Assembly: GCA_035291405.1 (NCBI GenBank) | Contig: DATDSD010000005.1 | Location: forward strand, 1 to 9,270 | From: UBA12026 sp035291405 | GTDB taxonomy: Bacteria; Patescibacteriota; Microgenomatia; UBA8517 | Direction of reading: 5' to 3' | Length of the DNA stretch: 9,270 bases | In this document: piece by piece, positions 1-5,913 of the stretch | How the letters are laid out: each line of letters begins with the position of its first letter | How positions within the stretch are numbered: position 1 is the first letter of the stretch | Notes under the pieces: model-generated | The model's database searches: none | What the model was told of the DNA's origin: nothing | What the model saw: the letters and a program-made list of their open reading frames with translations, nothing else | Position numbers and translations under genes: made by a program

Positions 1-371
1 CGTCAGACTTTCGTCCATTGCGCACGATTCCCAGTTGCTGCCACCCGTAGGTGTACAGGCCGTGTCTCAGTCCTGTTCTGGGGGGTCATCCTCTCAAATC
101 CCCTACCCGTCATAGTCTTGGTAGGCCATTACCCTACCAACTAACTGATGGGAAATAGGCTCATCCATCGGCGCGCGGTTAAGCGCTTTTCCCTTGCGGG
201 GTCATGTGGTATTAGCTCATCTTTCGATAAGGTATTCCACACCATTGGGTAGATTCCTATTTTATACTCAGCCGTTCGCAACTAATTGTATTGCTACAAC
301 TCGTTCTACTTGCATGCTTAAAGCACGTCGCTAGCGTTCATCCTGGACCAGGATCAAATCCTCAAAAAGTG
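1..371 (-). rRNA. rrs: 16S ribosomal RNA, 5' part (truncated by window edge)
   Basis: Read on the minus strand, this matches the first ~370 nt of bacterial 16S rRNA. It has the 5' motif GATTTGATCCTGG, then AGGATGAACGCTAGCG, a V1/V2 region, GGTAGGGTAATGGCCTACC, and ACACCTACGGGTGGCAGCA ending in AATGGACGAAAGTCTGACG. The 5' end is placed near 371 by comparing with E. coli, where the mature end lies a few bases before the GAGTTTGATC motif; it is accurate to a few bases. The rest of the gene lies beyond position 1. The 27F site and the 338-357 site both differ from the usual bacterial consensus. The plus-strand bases 37-54 equal the EUB338-III probe variant instead of EUB338. These features suit a CPR lineage, probably Microgenomates-like; that assignment is from memory of signatures. 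Confidence 0.97.
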
Positions 372-433
372 ACGGTTCTAAATTTTTAATGTTTTAGAAA
401 CATCTCTACACACTCCTAGTCACATCTTGAACT

Positions 434-462
434 AGATGATTCACCACAAAAATGAATCATCT
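434..462 (-). repeat. Perfect 10-bp hairpin in rRNA leader
   Basis: AGATGATTCA (434-443) and TGAATCATCT (453-462) are perfect inverted repeats with a 9-nt loop. In the rRNA direction (minus) no T-tract follows, so it is more likely a leader structure or processing element than a terminator. On the plus strand it is followed by TTTT, but no plus-strand transcript is known to reach it. Confidence 0.6.
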
Positions 463-467
463 TTTTA

Positions 468-490
468 CCAGATACTATTAAAGTATCTGG
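468..490 (-). repeat. Perfect 9-bp hairpin in rRNA leader
   Basis: CCAGATACT (468-476) and AGTATCTGG (482-490) are perfect inverted repeats around the 5-nt loop ATTAA. It lies 5 nt from the neighbouring 10-bp hairpin, making a tandem pair about 60-120 nt upstream of mature 16S. A role in rRNA folding or RNase III-type cleavage is possible but inferred. Confidence 0.6.
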
Positions 491-648
491 CCTTACTGTC
501 ATATTACATTTCAATTTCAAAGTACGAAAGGAAAAGTAATTATCAATAAATAAGCTGTAAACACGAACGAAGCGAACAATATAAAATTAACTTAAGGCTT
601 TCCCTGTATTTATAACTTATTTATTAGTAATTAGATTTCTTTTAAAAG

Positions 649-701
649 TAAAGGTTCTCTGATTTGGAGGTTATCAATCCTGAAGGACGAGTCAACCTTT
701 A
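649..701 (-). repeat. 8-bp inverted repeat at the start of the rRNA leader
   Basis: TAAAGGTT (649-656) and AACCTTTA (694-701) are perfect inverted repeats 37 nt apart. In the transcript the stem would begin about 7 nt after the predicted start at 708. A second AACC copy inside the loop (minus strand, around 669-674) offers an alternative pairing. It may be a 5' stabilising stem; function is not shown by the sequence. Confidence 0.4.
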
Positions 702-714
702 AACTAGTATGGGA

Positions 715-742
715 ATTATAACACTCTATCTATTAATTTCAA
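715..742 (-). promoter_or_regulatory. 16S rRNA promoter (sigma-70 type, extended -10)
   Basis: On the minus strand, the -35 box is TTGAAA (742-737), the spacer is 16 nt, and the -10 box is a perfect TATAAT (720-715). The -10 is preceded by TGT, giving an extended -10 (TGnTATAAT). The predicted start is an A near 708, leaving a leader of about 337 nt before 16S. This is the best consensus promoter seen in the window, as expected for rRNA. Confidence 0.8.
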
Positions 743-765
743 TAAGGTATTCCAAACCAAGGAGT
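737..765. repeat. 29-bp near-repeat of an internal 16S segment
   Basis: Bases 737-765 match bases 222-250, inside the 16S gene and in the same orientation, at 24 of 29 positions, including an exact 13-mer ATAAGGTATTCCA. The copy spans the -35 box of the rRNA promoter. It could be a small duplication remnant or chance in AT-rich DNA. Confidence 0.35.
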
Positions 766-766
766 A

Positions 767-797
767 TTACAAACAAAGTTGACCAATGTAGTATAAT
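767..797 (+). promoter_or_regulatory. Candidate plus-strand promoter, divergent from the rRNA promoter
   Basis: A perfect -10 hexamer TATAAT lies at 792-797. The best -35 is poor: TTACAA at 767-772 with a long 19-nt spacer. Transcription would start near 803-805 and run through the terminator at 861-886 toward the 64-residue gene at 925. It is the only convincing -10 upstream of that gene, but strength is uncertain. Confidence 0.4.
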
Positions 798-802
798 AAG
801 GA

Positions 803-886
803 GTACCCACTAAAAAGGTATGAGGAACTTAATTTTATTTAGGTTTCTGTTAAAAACTCCAAGGGAGCCGAAAGGCTCTTTTTTTT
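803..886 (+). ncRNA. Possible small RNA or attenuator leader
   Basis: Between a TATAAT (792-797) and a strong intrinsic terminator (861-886) lies a non-coding stretch of about 84 nt that can fold. A 10-bp stem pairs 823-832 with 839-848 around loop TTTTAT (two G-U pairs), and the terminator hairpin follows. CTCC at 857-860 could also pair with GGAG at 864-867 and disrupt the terminator, which would suit an attenuator. I do not recognise the RNA as any known family (not SRP, 6S or tmRNA). It could be an independent sRNA or the regulated 5' leader of the gene at 925. Confidence 0.35.
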
Positions 887-890
887 ATTT
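861..890 (+). terminator. Intrinsic terminator with GAAA tetraloop
   Basis: GGGAGCC (863-869), loop GAAA (870-873), then GGCTCTT (874-880) make a 7-bp stem with two G-U pairs, running directly into an eight-T tract (879-886). The GNRA loop and T-tract mark a good plus-strand rho-independent terminator. No protein gene precedes it on this strand, so it must end a short RNA or act as an attenuator for the next gene. Confidence 0.75.
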
Positions 891-907
891 TCAAAAAAAT
901 TATTTAG

Positions 908-919
908 AAAGGGGGTGAT
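908..919 (+). promoter_or_regulatory. Very strong Shine-Dalgarno sequence
   Basis: AAAGGGGGTGAT differs at one base from the full anti-Shine-Dalgarno complement AAAGGAGGTGAT. It sits at a suitable distance from the ATG at 925. It fixes the start of the small gene and contrasts with most other genes here, which have no visible ribosome binding site. Confidence 0.85.
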
Positions 920-924
920 TAAAA

Positions 925-1119
925 ATGGCAGAAAGGTTAATAACATCTGAGGAACTTTTAGCACGAGTCGAGGCTGAAAGACCACTTCCTCATGGAGGAA
1001 GTTATCTTAAGATAGAACCTAAAGCAACTGATCTTTCACCTGTTAAACCGGTAAGACCGAAGTCCGAATCTGAGAAAAAAGATAAAGAAGGTGAAAAAGA
1101 AGATCAAATAACAAAGTAA
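925..1119 (+). CDS. Small charged protein of unknown function (64 aa)
   Basis: I do not recognise this protein. It begins MAERLITSEELLARVEAERP, has a Pro/Lys-rich middle (around residues 31-46), and ends in a Lys/Glu-rich tail (about 47-64) that is probably disordered. No signal peptide or membrane segment is visible, so it should be cytosolic. The reality of the gene rests mainly on its near-perfect Shine-Dalgarno (908-919) before an ATG and on its position after a terminator-like attenuator. Such a strong site suggests high expression. The N-terminal 'TSEELLARVEAERP' could be a short helix. It stands alone on the plus strand, divergent from the 16S gene and convergent with the DUF2207 gene. 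A nucleic-acid or ribosome-associated role would be a guess from charge alone. Confidence 0.75.
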   Translation: MAERLITSEELLARVEAERPLPHGGSYLKIEPKATDLSPVKPVRPKSESEKKDKEGEKEDQITK

Positions 1120-1171
1120 CTAATTTGTCTCTTAATAAAGTAGTTTTTACTTGTAGTTGTTTTTTTAGTTA
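1117..1171. repeat. Inverted repeat joining the two convergent stop codons
   Basis: TAACTAA (1117-1123) and TTAGTTA (1165-1171) are perfect inverted repeats, each containing the stop codon of one convergent gene. An inner weak stem AAGTA/TACTT (1138-1142/1148-1152) and a seven-T run (1160-1166) lie between them. It may act as a weak bidirectional terminator, but pairing is short and AT-rich. Confidence 0.3.
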
Positions 1172-2890
1172 ACCAGCTCCTCCTCCACCACCGCCTCCCC
1201 CTCCTCCACCACCACCTGAAAAACCACCCGAGGAACCAACACCACTTGCTCCAAAACTTGAAGACATTGTGTTTAAGGCAGAAGAAAGATTTGAAAAAGA
1301 ACTCATGTTGTTTCCAAAATCGCTTCCTGAATTATGTGCTATTAAAAATATACCTGATGAGTTAAAACTTTCAGAATATTTAATTGGAAGTTGCGAAAGC
1401 GCTTTAACTGAAATCCCCAAGGCAGTACCATATACAAGATACTTCTCCCATAATATTACTGAATCAATCGGATAATTTTTAGTTACAGAATATTCTTTAA
1501 GCCATCTTTTAAACGCTTTCCACTTAGCCAACTCTTCTCCTCCCCATTTACTTCGTTTAGGCATAAAGATAGATATCAAAATCATGAAAAAAACATAAAA
1601 AATTACAATTGGTGATTGAAAGAAGGCCGCTAATGCTATTAGTGCAACAAAAGAAATAAATGTTTCAACTAATGCTTTTTTTTGAAGATTTAGGCTTTCT
1701 TCTTCATAAAAACCCATTGATTTTAACTTTTTACCGGCACTATCTGTCCAATCTTTCCAAAAAACAGAGGTCTTCACTGGATATCTTTTATTCATAACTT
1801 TAATATCATCAAAATCAAGTTTTTTAGTATTTGAAGGCATGAGAAAATTTATTAATTTTTTCTCAAACTCGGTTATCTTTGAATTTTCACCATTAAGTAT
1901 CAAAAAATATTGATCTTTCTTGCCAAATAGAGTCTTTTTACCACCCTTTACAAATTCAATTGACAATATTTTCTTTCTAACCAACTCCAGTATTGTAGCC
2001 ACAATTGACTTGTTTGTTGTGGCATGGGACATAAAAGTATCTACCAATACCGGTTCCATATCAGACGGAGGGTCATGAAGTTTTCCAGCCAAATTTACTT
2101 CAGGAAGTTTTGGATCATCACCATATTTTTTCCACCTTATAAACCAAACAATAATTCTATAAATAAAAAATAAAGATATAAGCCCCGAGATCAAAAGGTT
2201 TGTTGTGTTGGTGATTTTTGTTTTTTTACCAAACTCAGCTTCCTCTTTTAAAATTGACTCTAAATTACTTGTACCTTTATTGGCATTTATAAAATCACCC
2301 TTGGGAAAAAGGACTCTTACTTCAAAAAATTTATTAGGATTAAGCCCGCTTGCTTCAAAATTTATCTCATTATTTGAAACAATACTTACTTTTCCATTTA
2401 ATGGACCATGTCCGAAGGCCCAGATTTGATCATCTGGCACATTTAAAGGTAAAAATACTTTTGCTTTAATTATCTTTGTTTCTTTATCCCAATCATTTCC
2501 GATTAGCTTCCAATAAAATTCTGAAATATCCAAGTGATTTGTGATTGCATTCTCTATCACATAACTAACCACAAAAGTCTTTTGTTCATCTAGTGCTGTG
2601 TAATACCATTTAACATATGCCTTGTCTGGGTTAATGTTGGTTTCAAATCTGTTTGCTCCTGCTACCTTTAAATCTCTTACTTTATAATCCCCCAATTCAA
2701 TCCATTCATCTGCCCAGGAGAAACTACCAACAAAATTATAGGTGCGCTTCTCATTTACGTTTGCAGAACCATCTTTATTCAATCTGACCTCGAAATCCAC
2801 GGTTTCAATAGAATAATCTTTGGCCAAAACAGGTAAAGGAGCTACAAAAAAGACAAACAAAAATACAATTACTTTAAACAATTTTTGCAT
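1169..2890 (-). CDS. DUF2207 family membrane protein with polyglycine tail
   Basis: This 573-residue protein has the layout of the DUF2207 (YciQ-like) family, whose biochemical role is unknown. A signal peptide covers residues 1-23 (cleavage after PVLA). An extracytoplasmic beta-rich domain follows (about 25-195, with 'DFEVRLNKDGSANVNEKRTY'). A membrane segment (232-250) leads to a cytoplasmic region with 'HDPPSDMEPVLV' (272-283), then a membrane hairpin (about 408-443), and the family-typical 'WEKYLVYGTALG' (481-492). The C-terminus is Ser/Gly-rich and ends in 13 consecutive glycines plus AG. The start is an ATG without a Shine-Dalgarno; it overlaps the end of the upstream glycosyltransferase gene by 22 nt, so translation is probably coupled. 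It is the last gene of the long minus-strand block. The family call is strong; the function is open. Confidence 0.9.
   Translation of the reverse strand: MQKLFKVIVFLFVFFVAPLPVLAKDYSIETVDFEVRLNKDGSANVNEKRTYNFVGSFSWADEWIELGDYKVRDLKVAGANRFETNINPDKAYVKWYYTALDEQKTFVVSYVIENAITNHLDISEFYWKLIGNDWDKETKIIKAKVFLPLNVPDDQIWAFGHGPLNGKVSIVSNNEINFEASGLNPNKFFEVRVLFPKGDFINANKGTSNLESILKEEAEFGKKTKITNTTNLLISGLISLFFIYRIIVWFIRWKKYGDDPKLPEVNLAGKLHDPPSDMEPVLVDTFMSHATTNKSIVATILELVRKKILSIEFVKGGKKTLFGKKDQYFLILNGENSKITEFEKKLINFLMPSNTKKLDFDDIKVMNKRYPVKTSVFWKDWTDSAGKKLKSMGFYEEESLNLQKKALVETFISFVALIALAAFFQSPIVIFYVFFMILISIFMPKRSKWGGEELAKWKAFKRWLKEYSVTKNYPIDSVILWEKYLVYGTALGISVKALSQLPIKYSESFNSSGIFLIAHNSGSDFGNNMSSFSNLSSALNTMSSSFGASGVGSSGGFSGGGGGGGGGGGGGAG
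1172..1216 (-). repeat. GGN-codon tract encoding the polyglycine tail
   Basis: A GC-rich, purine-only-on-coding-strand tract of GGA/GGT/GGC/GGG codons encodes residues 559-573 of the DUF2207 protein. It is unlike the surrounding AT-rich sequence. The codons are mixed, so it is not a pure trinucleotide repeat, but it could still vary in length between strains. Confidence 0.8.
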
Positions 2891-3909
2891 ATTAAACTTG
2901 TTAAACTTAAGTATAGAAAAGGTAGTATTAAAATGAAATAGCGAGTAAACGGTAATTGAAAGGTAGAGATTAAAAAATAAACAACAGGGATTACAAAAAT
3001 TAAAAATTTTAAGCTAAACAATTTTTCCTTAAAAAGTAAAAATAAATTTACTAAAAATAAAATTGGCCAAAGAAAATATCCTGTAAAAAACATTTTTAAT
3101 ACTCCTCCCCACTCGGTAGCACCATTGTGACTTAACATAAATTTAATAACTCTTGCTTGATAGAAAAATATATTAAATGGAAAACTTACAACATAAGTTA
3201 AACTAAAAATCAAAAGGGATATGAATAGTACCAACAGTTCCTCTTTTAAATTAAAATTTTTGTTATAGATCTCGTATATATATGTCAGTCCCAACAAAAC
3301 AAACACTGGTGAATAAAATTTAGATGCAAAGGAAAGTCCTAAAAGAATTGCGCGAAGCAACAAATTCTTATTATAAAAAAGAGTAGTAATTAAAAATCCC
3401 AAGATAAATACCATTTGGCCCAAATCCAAAAGGGCATAGGTAGTTACTTCCTTAAATACTGGATCAAACATTATCAAAATAGAACTTAGTAGACCAATCA
3501 ACGTATTTTTAAATACTAGTTTTCCCAGCAGAAAAATTTCTAAAATTAAAATTGCACCTAAAATAATATTTGGAAATAGTGGCAAATTAAAATATTTTGA
3601 TGAATAACCAAACAAATATTTAATAAATGGAGGGTGTAAATTAAAATCTTTTGGATCTGCTCCGTTTGCATAAAGATAGCCTGAGGCTACATAGATATCA
3701 CTATCTGACATAAAAATCCTATCCTTTATCCTATTTTCTCTGTCTTCGATATCCTGTGACCTTAAATAATCATCAACTACTTTTGGGTTAAATTTCTGAA
3801 AAAGACTTTGTCTGTTTAAAAAAACAAACAGAATAAATACAAATGTCAAAATCAACAAAGATACAAAGTTATTTCTTTGTTTTGGAGAGCTTGGGTTTAA
3901 TAAATTCAT
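2869..3909 (-). CDS. PMT/ArnT-like GT-C glycosyltransferase
   Basis: This is a polytopic membrane protein (346 aa from the ATG at 3909) of the dolichyl-phosphate-mannose/ArnT-type GT-C superfamily. Such enzymes move a sugar from a polyprenyl-phosphate donor to a protein, lipid or glycan on the outer face of the membrane. Visible signs are a first membrane helix (16-31), an acidic first loop, 'HPPFIKYLFGY' (92-102; compare the family's HPP(L/F)xK), 'TTYALLDLGQ' (156-165), a conserved-type Lys in 'LSFASKFYSP' (192-201), and 'FTRYFILILPFLYLS' (321-335). About eight to nine helices are likely. It is short: many relatives exceed 450 residues and carry a C-terminal soluble domain. A TTG at 3924 would add five residues, but I prefer the ATG. 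It overlaps the DedA gene by 41 nt. Donor and acceptor cannot be told. Confidence 0.8.
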   Translation of the reverse strand: MNLLNPSSPKQRNNFVSLLILTFVFILFVFLNRQSLFQKFNPKVVDDYLRSQDIEDRENRIKDRIFMSDSDIYVASGYLYANGADPKDFNLHPPFIKYLFGYSSKYFNLPLFPNIILGAILILEIFLLGKLVFKNTLIGLLSSILIMFDPVFKEVTTYALLDLGQMVFILGFLITTLFYNKNLLLRAILLGLSFASKFYSPVFVLLGLTYIYEIYNKNFNLKEELLVLFISLLIFSLTYVVSFPFNIFFYQARVIKFMLSHNGATEWGGVLKMFFTGYFLWPILFLVNLFLLFKEKLFSLKFLIFVIPVVYFLISTFQLPFTRYFILILPFLYLSLTSLICKNCLK

Positions 3910-4516
3910 ATCCAATTGGAACAACCGATATTAAAATTATAGCAAGAACTACTAAAGAAAAATTATCTTTTACTGAAGGTATATTACCAAAGAAAAATCC
4001 TAAAAGAGTAAAGCCAAATACCCATACGAAACCTCCGGATAAATTATATTTAATAAAATCTCCATAATGCATTTTCCCAATACCAGCTACAAAGGGTGCA
4101 AAGGTTCTAACAATAGGCACAAAACGAGACAAAAATATAGCTTTACCACCATGTTTTTTATAGAACTCTTCAGCTTTTCCAATATGTTCTTTATTTATGA
4201 ATGGGATCTTGGGACTGTCAATTATTTTTTGACCAAAGAAGTGACCTATCCAATAATTGGCAGTGTCTCCTAAAAACGCAGCAATCCATAAAACCATAAG
4301 TATCAAAAATATATTAAATGAACCCAATGCTGCAAAGGCTCCAGCTGCAAACAAAAGTGAATCCCCGGGGAGAAATGGTGTAAAAACAAATCCGGTTTCA
4401 GCAAAAATTATTAAAAACAAAATGACGTATGAGACAGTACCATACTCTAAGATTATTTCTCCTAAATGTGTATCTATATGAAGTATAAAATTAATAATAC
4501 TTAGAATTATTTCCAT
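3869..4516 (-). CDS. DedA family membrane protein (VTT domain)
   Basis: The 215-residue protein is a typical-length DedA/VTT-domain membrane protein; characterised members are linked to membrane homeostasis and to flipping of polyprenyl-phosphate or phospholipid carriers. The motifs are complete: 'FAETGFVFTPFLPGDSLLF' (38-56) contains the acidic residues E40 and D52, and 'FLSRFVPIVRTFAPFVAG' (128-145) contains R131 and R137. These four correspond by position to residues reported essential in E. coli YqjA/YghB. Four to five membrane segments are visible and the C-terminus is Lys-rich. The ATG has no Shine-Dalgarno and lies 23 nt after the hydrolase stop. Its 3' end overlaps the GT-C gene; a carrier-lipid flippase beside a polyprenyl-phosphate-sugar-using transferase would make sense, though that link is inferred. 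Confidence 0.93.
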   Translation of the reverse strand: MEIILSIINFILHIDTHLGEIILEYGTVSYVILFLIIFAETGFVFTPFLPGDSLLFAAGAFAALGSFNIFLILMVLWIAAFLGDTANYWIGHFFGQKIIDSPKIPFINKEHIGKAEEFYKKHGGKAIFLSRFVPIVRTFAPFVAGIGKMHYGDFIKYNLSGGFVWVFGFTLLGFFFGNIPSVKDNFSLVVLAIILISVVPIGYEFIKPKLSKTKK

Positions 4517-4539
4517 ATTTTTTTATTTACTACAAGATT

Positions 4540-5346
4540 TTATTGTACAGTATTACTCTCAAAGAACAAGTCAATTTTTTTAGATAAATCTTCCGCATTG
4601 TAGCTAAATATGTAATGCCTTACATCTTGATATATAGCTAGATGAATATTATTTAATACACCAAAAAGGGGCTCCAGAGGCTTAATACTTAAAAGTGAAT
4701 CTTTTGTGCCATATACAATTAAGACATTCTTTCGAATACGCCTTAAGTAAGAATAAAGGTCAAGACTATTAAGTTGATATGCATATTTCAAAGCGTTTAT
4801 TGCTTTATTTTTTACTTTCTCCTTCTTTAAATTTTTGATGTAATCAACATCAATTTTTCTATCAATAATTGTTTTATTAACAGCTTTAACTAATTTAAAA
4901 ATTGGGGAAATTATCTTTTTATCTACCAAATATGGAGCAAGGTATCTAACTGAATAAAATGTAAGTTTGGGAAACTGGGTATATTTAACAAATGGAGATA
5001 TTAAAACTATTTTTTCAATTCTTTCTTGGTGTTTACTTGCATATACAATTGAAATTGCACCTCCTAAAGAATGCCCAACCAAATAGAAGTTATTAATTTT
5101 TAATTTTTTAATAACCTTGTGAATTATTGTAGATATTTTTTCTACTCTTACATCTTTTATGTAATCAGATTTACCAAATCCCGGCAAATCGATGCATATA
5201 CATCTATATTTTTTAGAGAGAATTGCTGTAATTTTTTCATATGCTATTTTAGAATCCATCCAACCATGAAGAAAAACAATCACTTTTCCCTCTCCTATAT
5301 CAGAATATGAGACTTGCCGATTGTTAATTTTTAATAACGAATCCAT
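4540..5346 (-). CDS. Alpha/beta hydrolase fold protein
   Basis: This 268-residue cytosolic protein has the full alpha/beta hydrolase signature: oxyanion-hole 'FLHGW' (25-29), 'DLPGFGKSD' (53-61), nucleophile elbow 'GHSLGG' (91-96, Ser93), acid 'YGTKDSLL' (212-219, Asp216) and catalytic His in 'DVRHYIF' (241-247, His244). The catalytic triad is therefore intact. Lid helices lie around residues 125-190. Substrate is not evident: esterase, lipase, C-C hydrolase and haloperoxidase-type relatives share this pattern. The ATG follows the upstream stop directly (TAAATG), with a Shine-Dalgarno AGGTGA (5356-5351) inside the end of the upstream gene, so translation is coupled. It sits among membrane and envelope genes, which makes a lipid or ester substrate attractive but unproven. 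Confidence 0.9.
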   Translation of the reverse strand: MDSLLKINNRQVSYSDIGEGKVIVFLHGWMDSKIAYEKITAILSKKYRCICIDLPGFGKSDYIKDVRVEKISTIIHKVIKKLKINNFYLVGHSLGGAISIVYASKHQERIEKIVLISPFVKYTQFPKLTFYSVRYLAPYLVDKKIISPIFKLVKAVNKTIIDRKIDVDYIKNLKKEKVKNKAINALKYAYQLNSLDLYSYLRRIRKNVLIVYGTKDSLLSIKPLEPLFGVLNNIHLAIYQDVRHYIFSYNAEDLSKKIDLFFESNTVQ

Positions 5347-5913
5347 TTATTCACCTAGAATCTCTATTGGAGAAACTTGATTTTGCATATTTTCAAGAAA
5401 CTTGGACATATCTTGAAAATTAACATCTGCTGGTGGAACAAAGTATGAATCAGCAACAGTTGCTACTTTGCATGAATCTTTATATTTATCAATCATGTCA
5501 AGATAGGAGTCACTAGTGATATTCTCCCGAGATGAATTTTCTGCTCCATCAACCGCTTGATCTTCAATTACATAGACAAAGCCTTCTTTGGAAGTTGTGT
5601 CCCAGATGTACATCTTTTTATCTTTCATAATAATCTCTCCAGATTTATCAGTTTCACTCCCTACTGAAGTAACTCTAACTGCACCGTTTTTGATGTAGGA
5701 CTTAACAATAGTTCCTGATTCATCAGTAAATTCACAACTAAGAGTTAGCTTTTGTGTTAATGCATCTTTTACAGAATTAATAACACTTTTGTTGCCAGTA
5801 GCTATATTATTTGTTTCAACTTTAGAAGATTTAGACTTCATAAAAATAAACCCACCCACCAATGCAAGAAGTAATACGGCAATGACTATAACTAATACTT
5901 TTTTATTTTTCAT
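5347..5913 (-). CDS. Membrane-anchored extracytoplasmic protein, unknown function (188 aa)
   Basis: I do not recognise a named family. The protein has a short basic N-terminus (MKNKK) and one membrane segment at about residues 6-25. A Ser/Asn-rich linker (26-45) leads to an outer domain of about 140 residues. The domain is rich in predicted beta strands, with the pattern 'YIKNGAVRV...EIIMKDKKMYIWD' (73-105), which recalls LolA-like or DUF4412-like lipoprotein folds; that is only a resemblance. Two cysteines (Cys60 and Cys148) could form a disulfide outside the cell. There is no lipobox, so it is anchored by the helix and not by a lipid. Its ATG overlaps the upstream stop as ATGA, and the alpha/beta hydrolase gene follows with no gap, so all three are probably co-translated. 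Confidence 0.8.
   Translation of the reverse strand: MKNKKVLVIVIAVLLLALVGGFIFMKSKSSKVETNNIATGNKSVINSVKDALTQKLTLSCEFTDESGTIVKSYIKNGAVRVTSVGSETDKSGEIIMKDKKMYIWDTTSKEGFVYVIEDQAVDGAENSSRENITSDSYLDMIDKYKDSCKVATVADSYFVPPADVNFQDMSKFLENMQNQVSPIEILGE
5351..5356 (-). promoter_or_regulatory. Shine-Dalgarno inside the upstream gene
   Basis: AGGTGA on the minus strand lies 4 nt before the ATG at 5346 and forms part of the last codons of the upstream gene. It is one of very few recognisable ribosome binding sites in this block. Confidence 0.6.

Larger units (their letters stand above)
372..708 (-). other. 16S rRNA leader (external transcribed spacer)
   Basis: This is the stretch between the predicted transcription start (about 708, minus strand) and the mature 16S 5' end. 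No coding region of convincing quality was found on either strand. It contains a long inverted repeat near its 5' end (649-701), two tandem perfect hairpins (434-462 and 468-490), and a weaker 7-bp inverted repeat at 376-382/393-399 just before the mature RNA. I could not find a clear boxA (TGCTCTTTAACA-like) antitermination motif. One strand of the 16S processing stem should lie in the part closest to 371, but its partner would be downstream of the gene, outside the window. Confidence 0.6.

Noticed and set aside
434..466. Plus-strand intrinsic terminator (hairpin plus TTTT)
   Set aside because: The 16S gene and its leader run on the other strand and no plus-strand gene lies upstream; the stem is AT-rich and the T-run short.
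779..797. TTGACC with TATAAT as a promoter
   Set aside because: The spacing is only 7 nt, far too short for a -35/-10 pair.
820..918. A 32-residue leader peptide reading through the terminator, with its TGA inside the Shine-Dalgarno at 908-919
   Set aside because: The only possible Shine-Dalgarno is too close to its ATG, and the codons cover an obvious terminator. It could be revisited if the region proves to be an attenuator.
1120..1168. Intrinsic terminator between the convergent genes
   Set aside because: Only short AT-rich stems are present next to the T-run, so I list it only as an inverted repeat.
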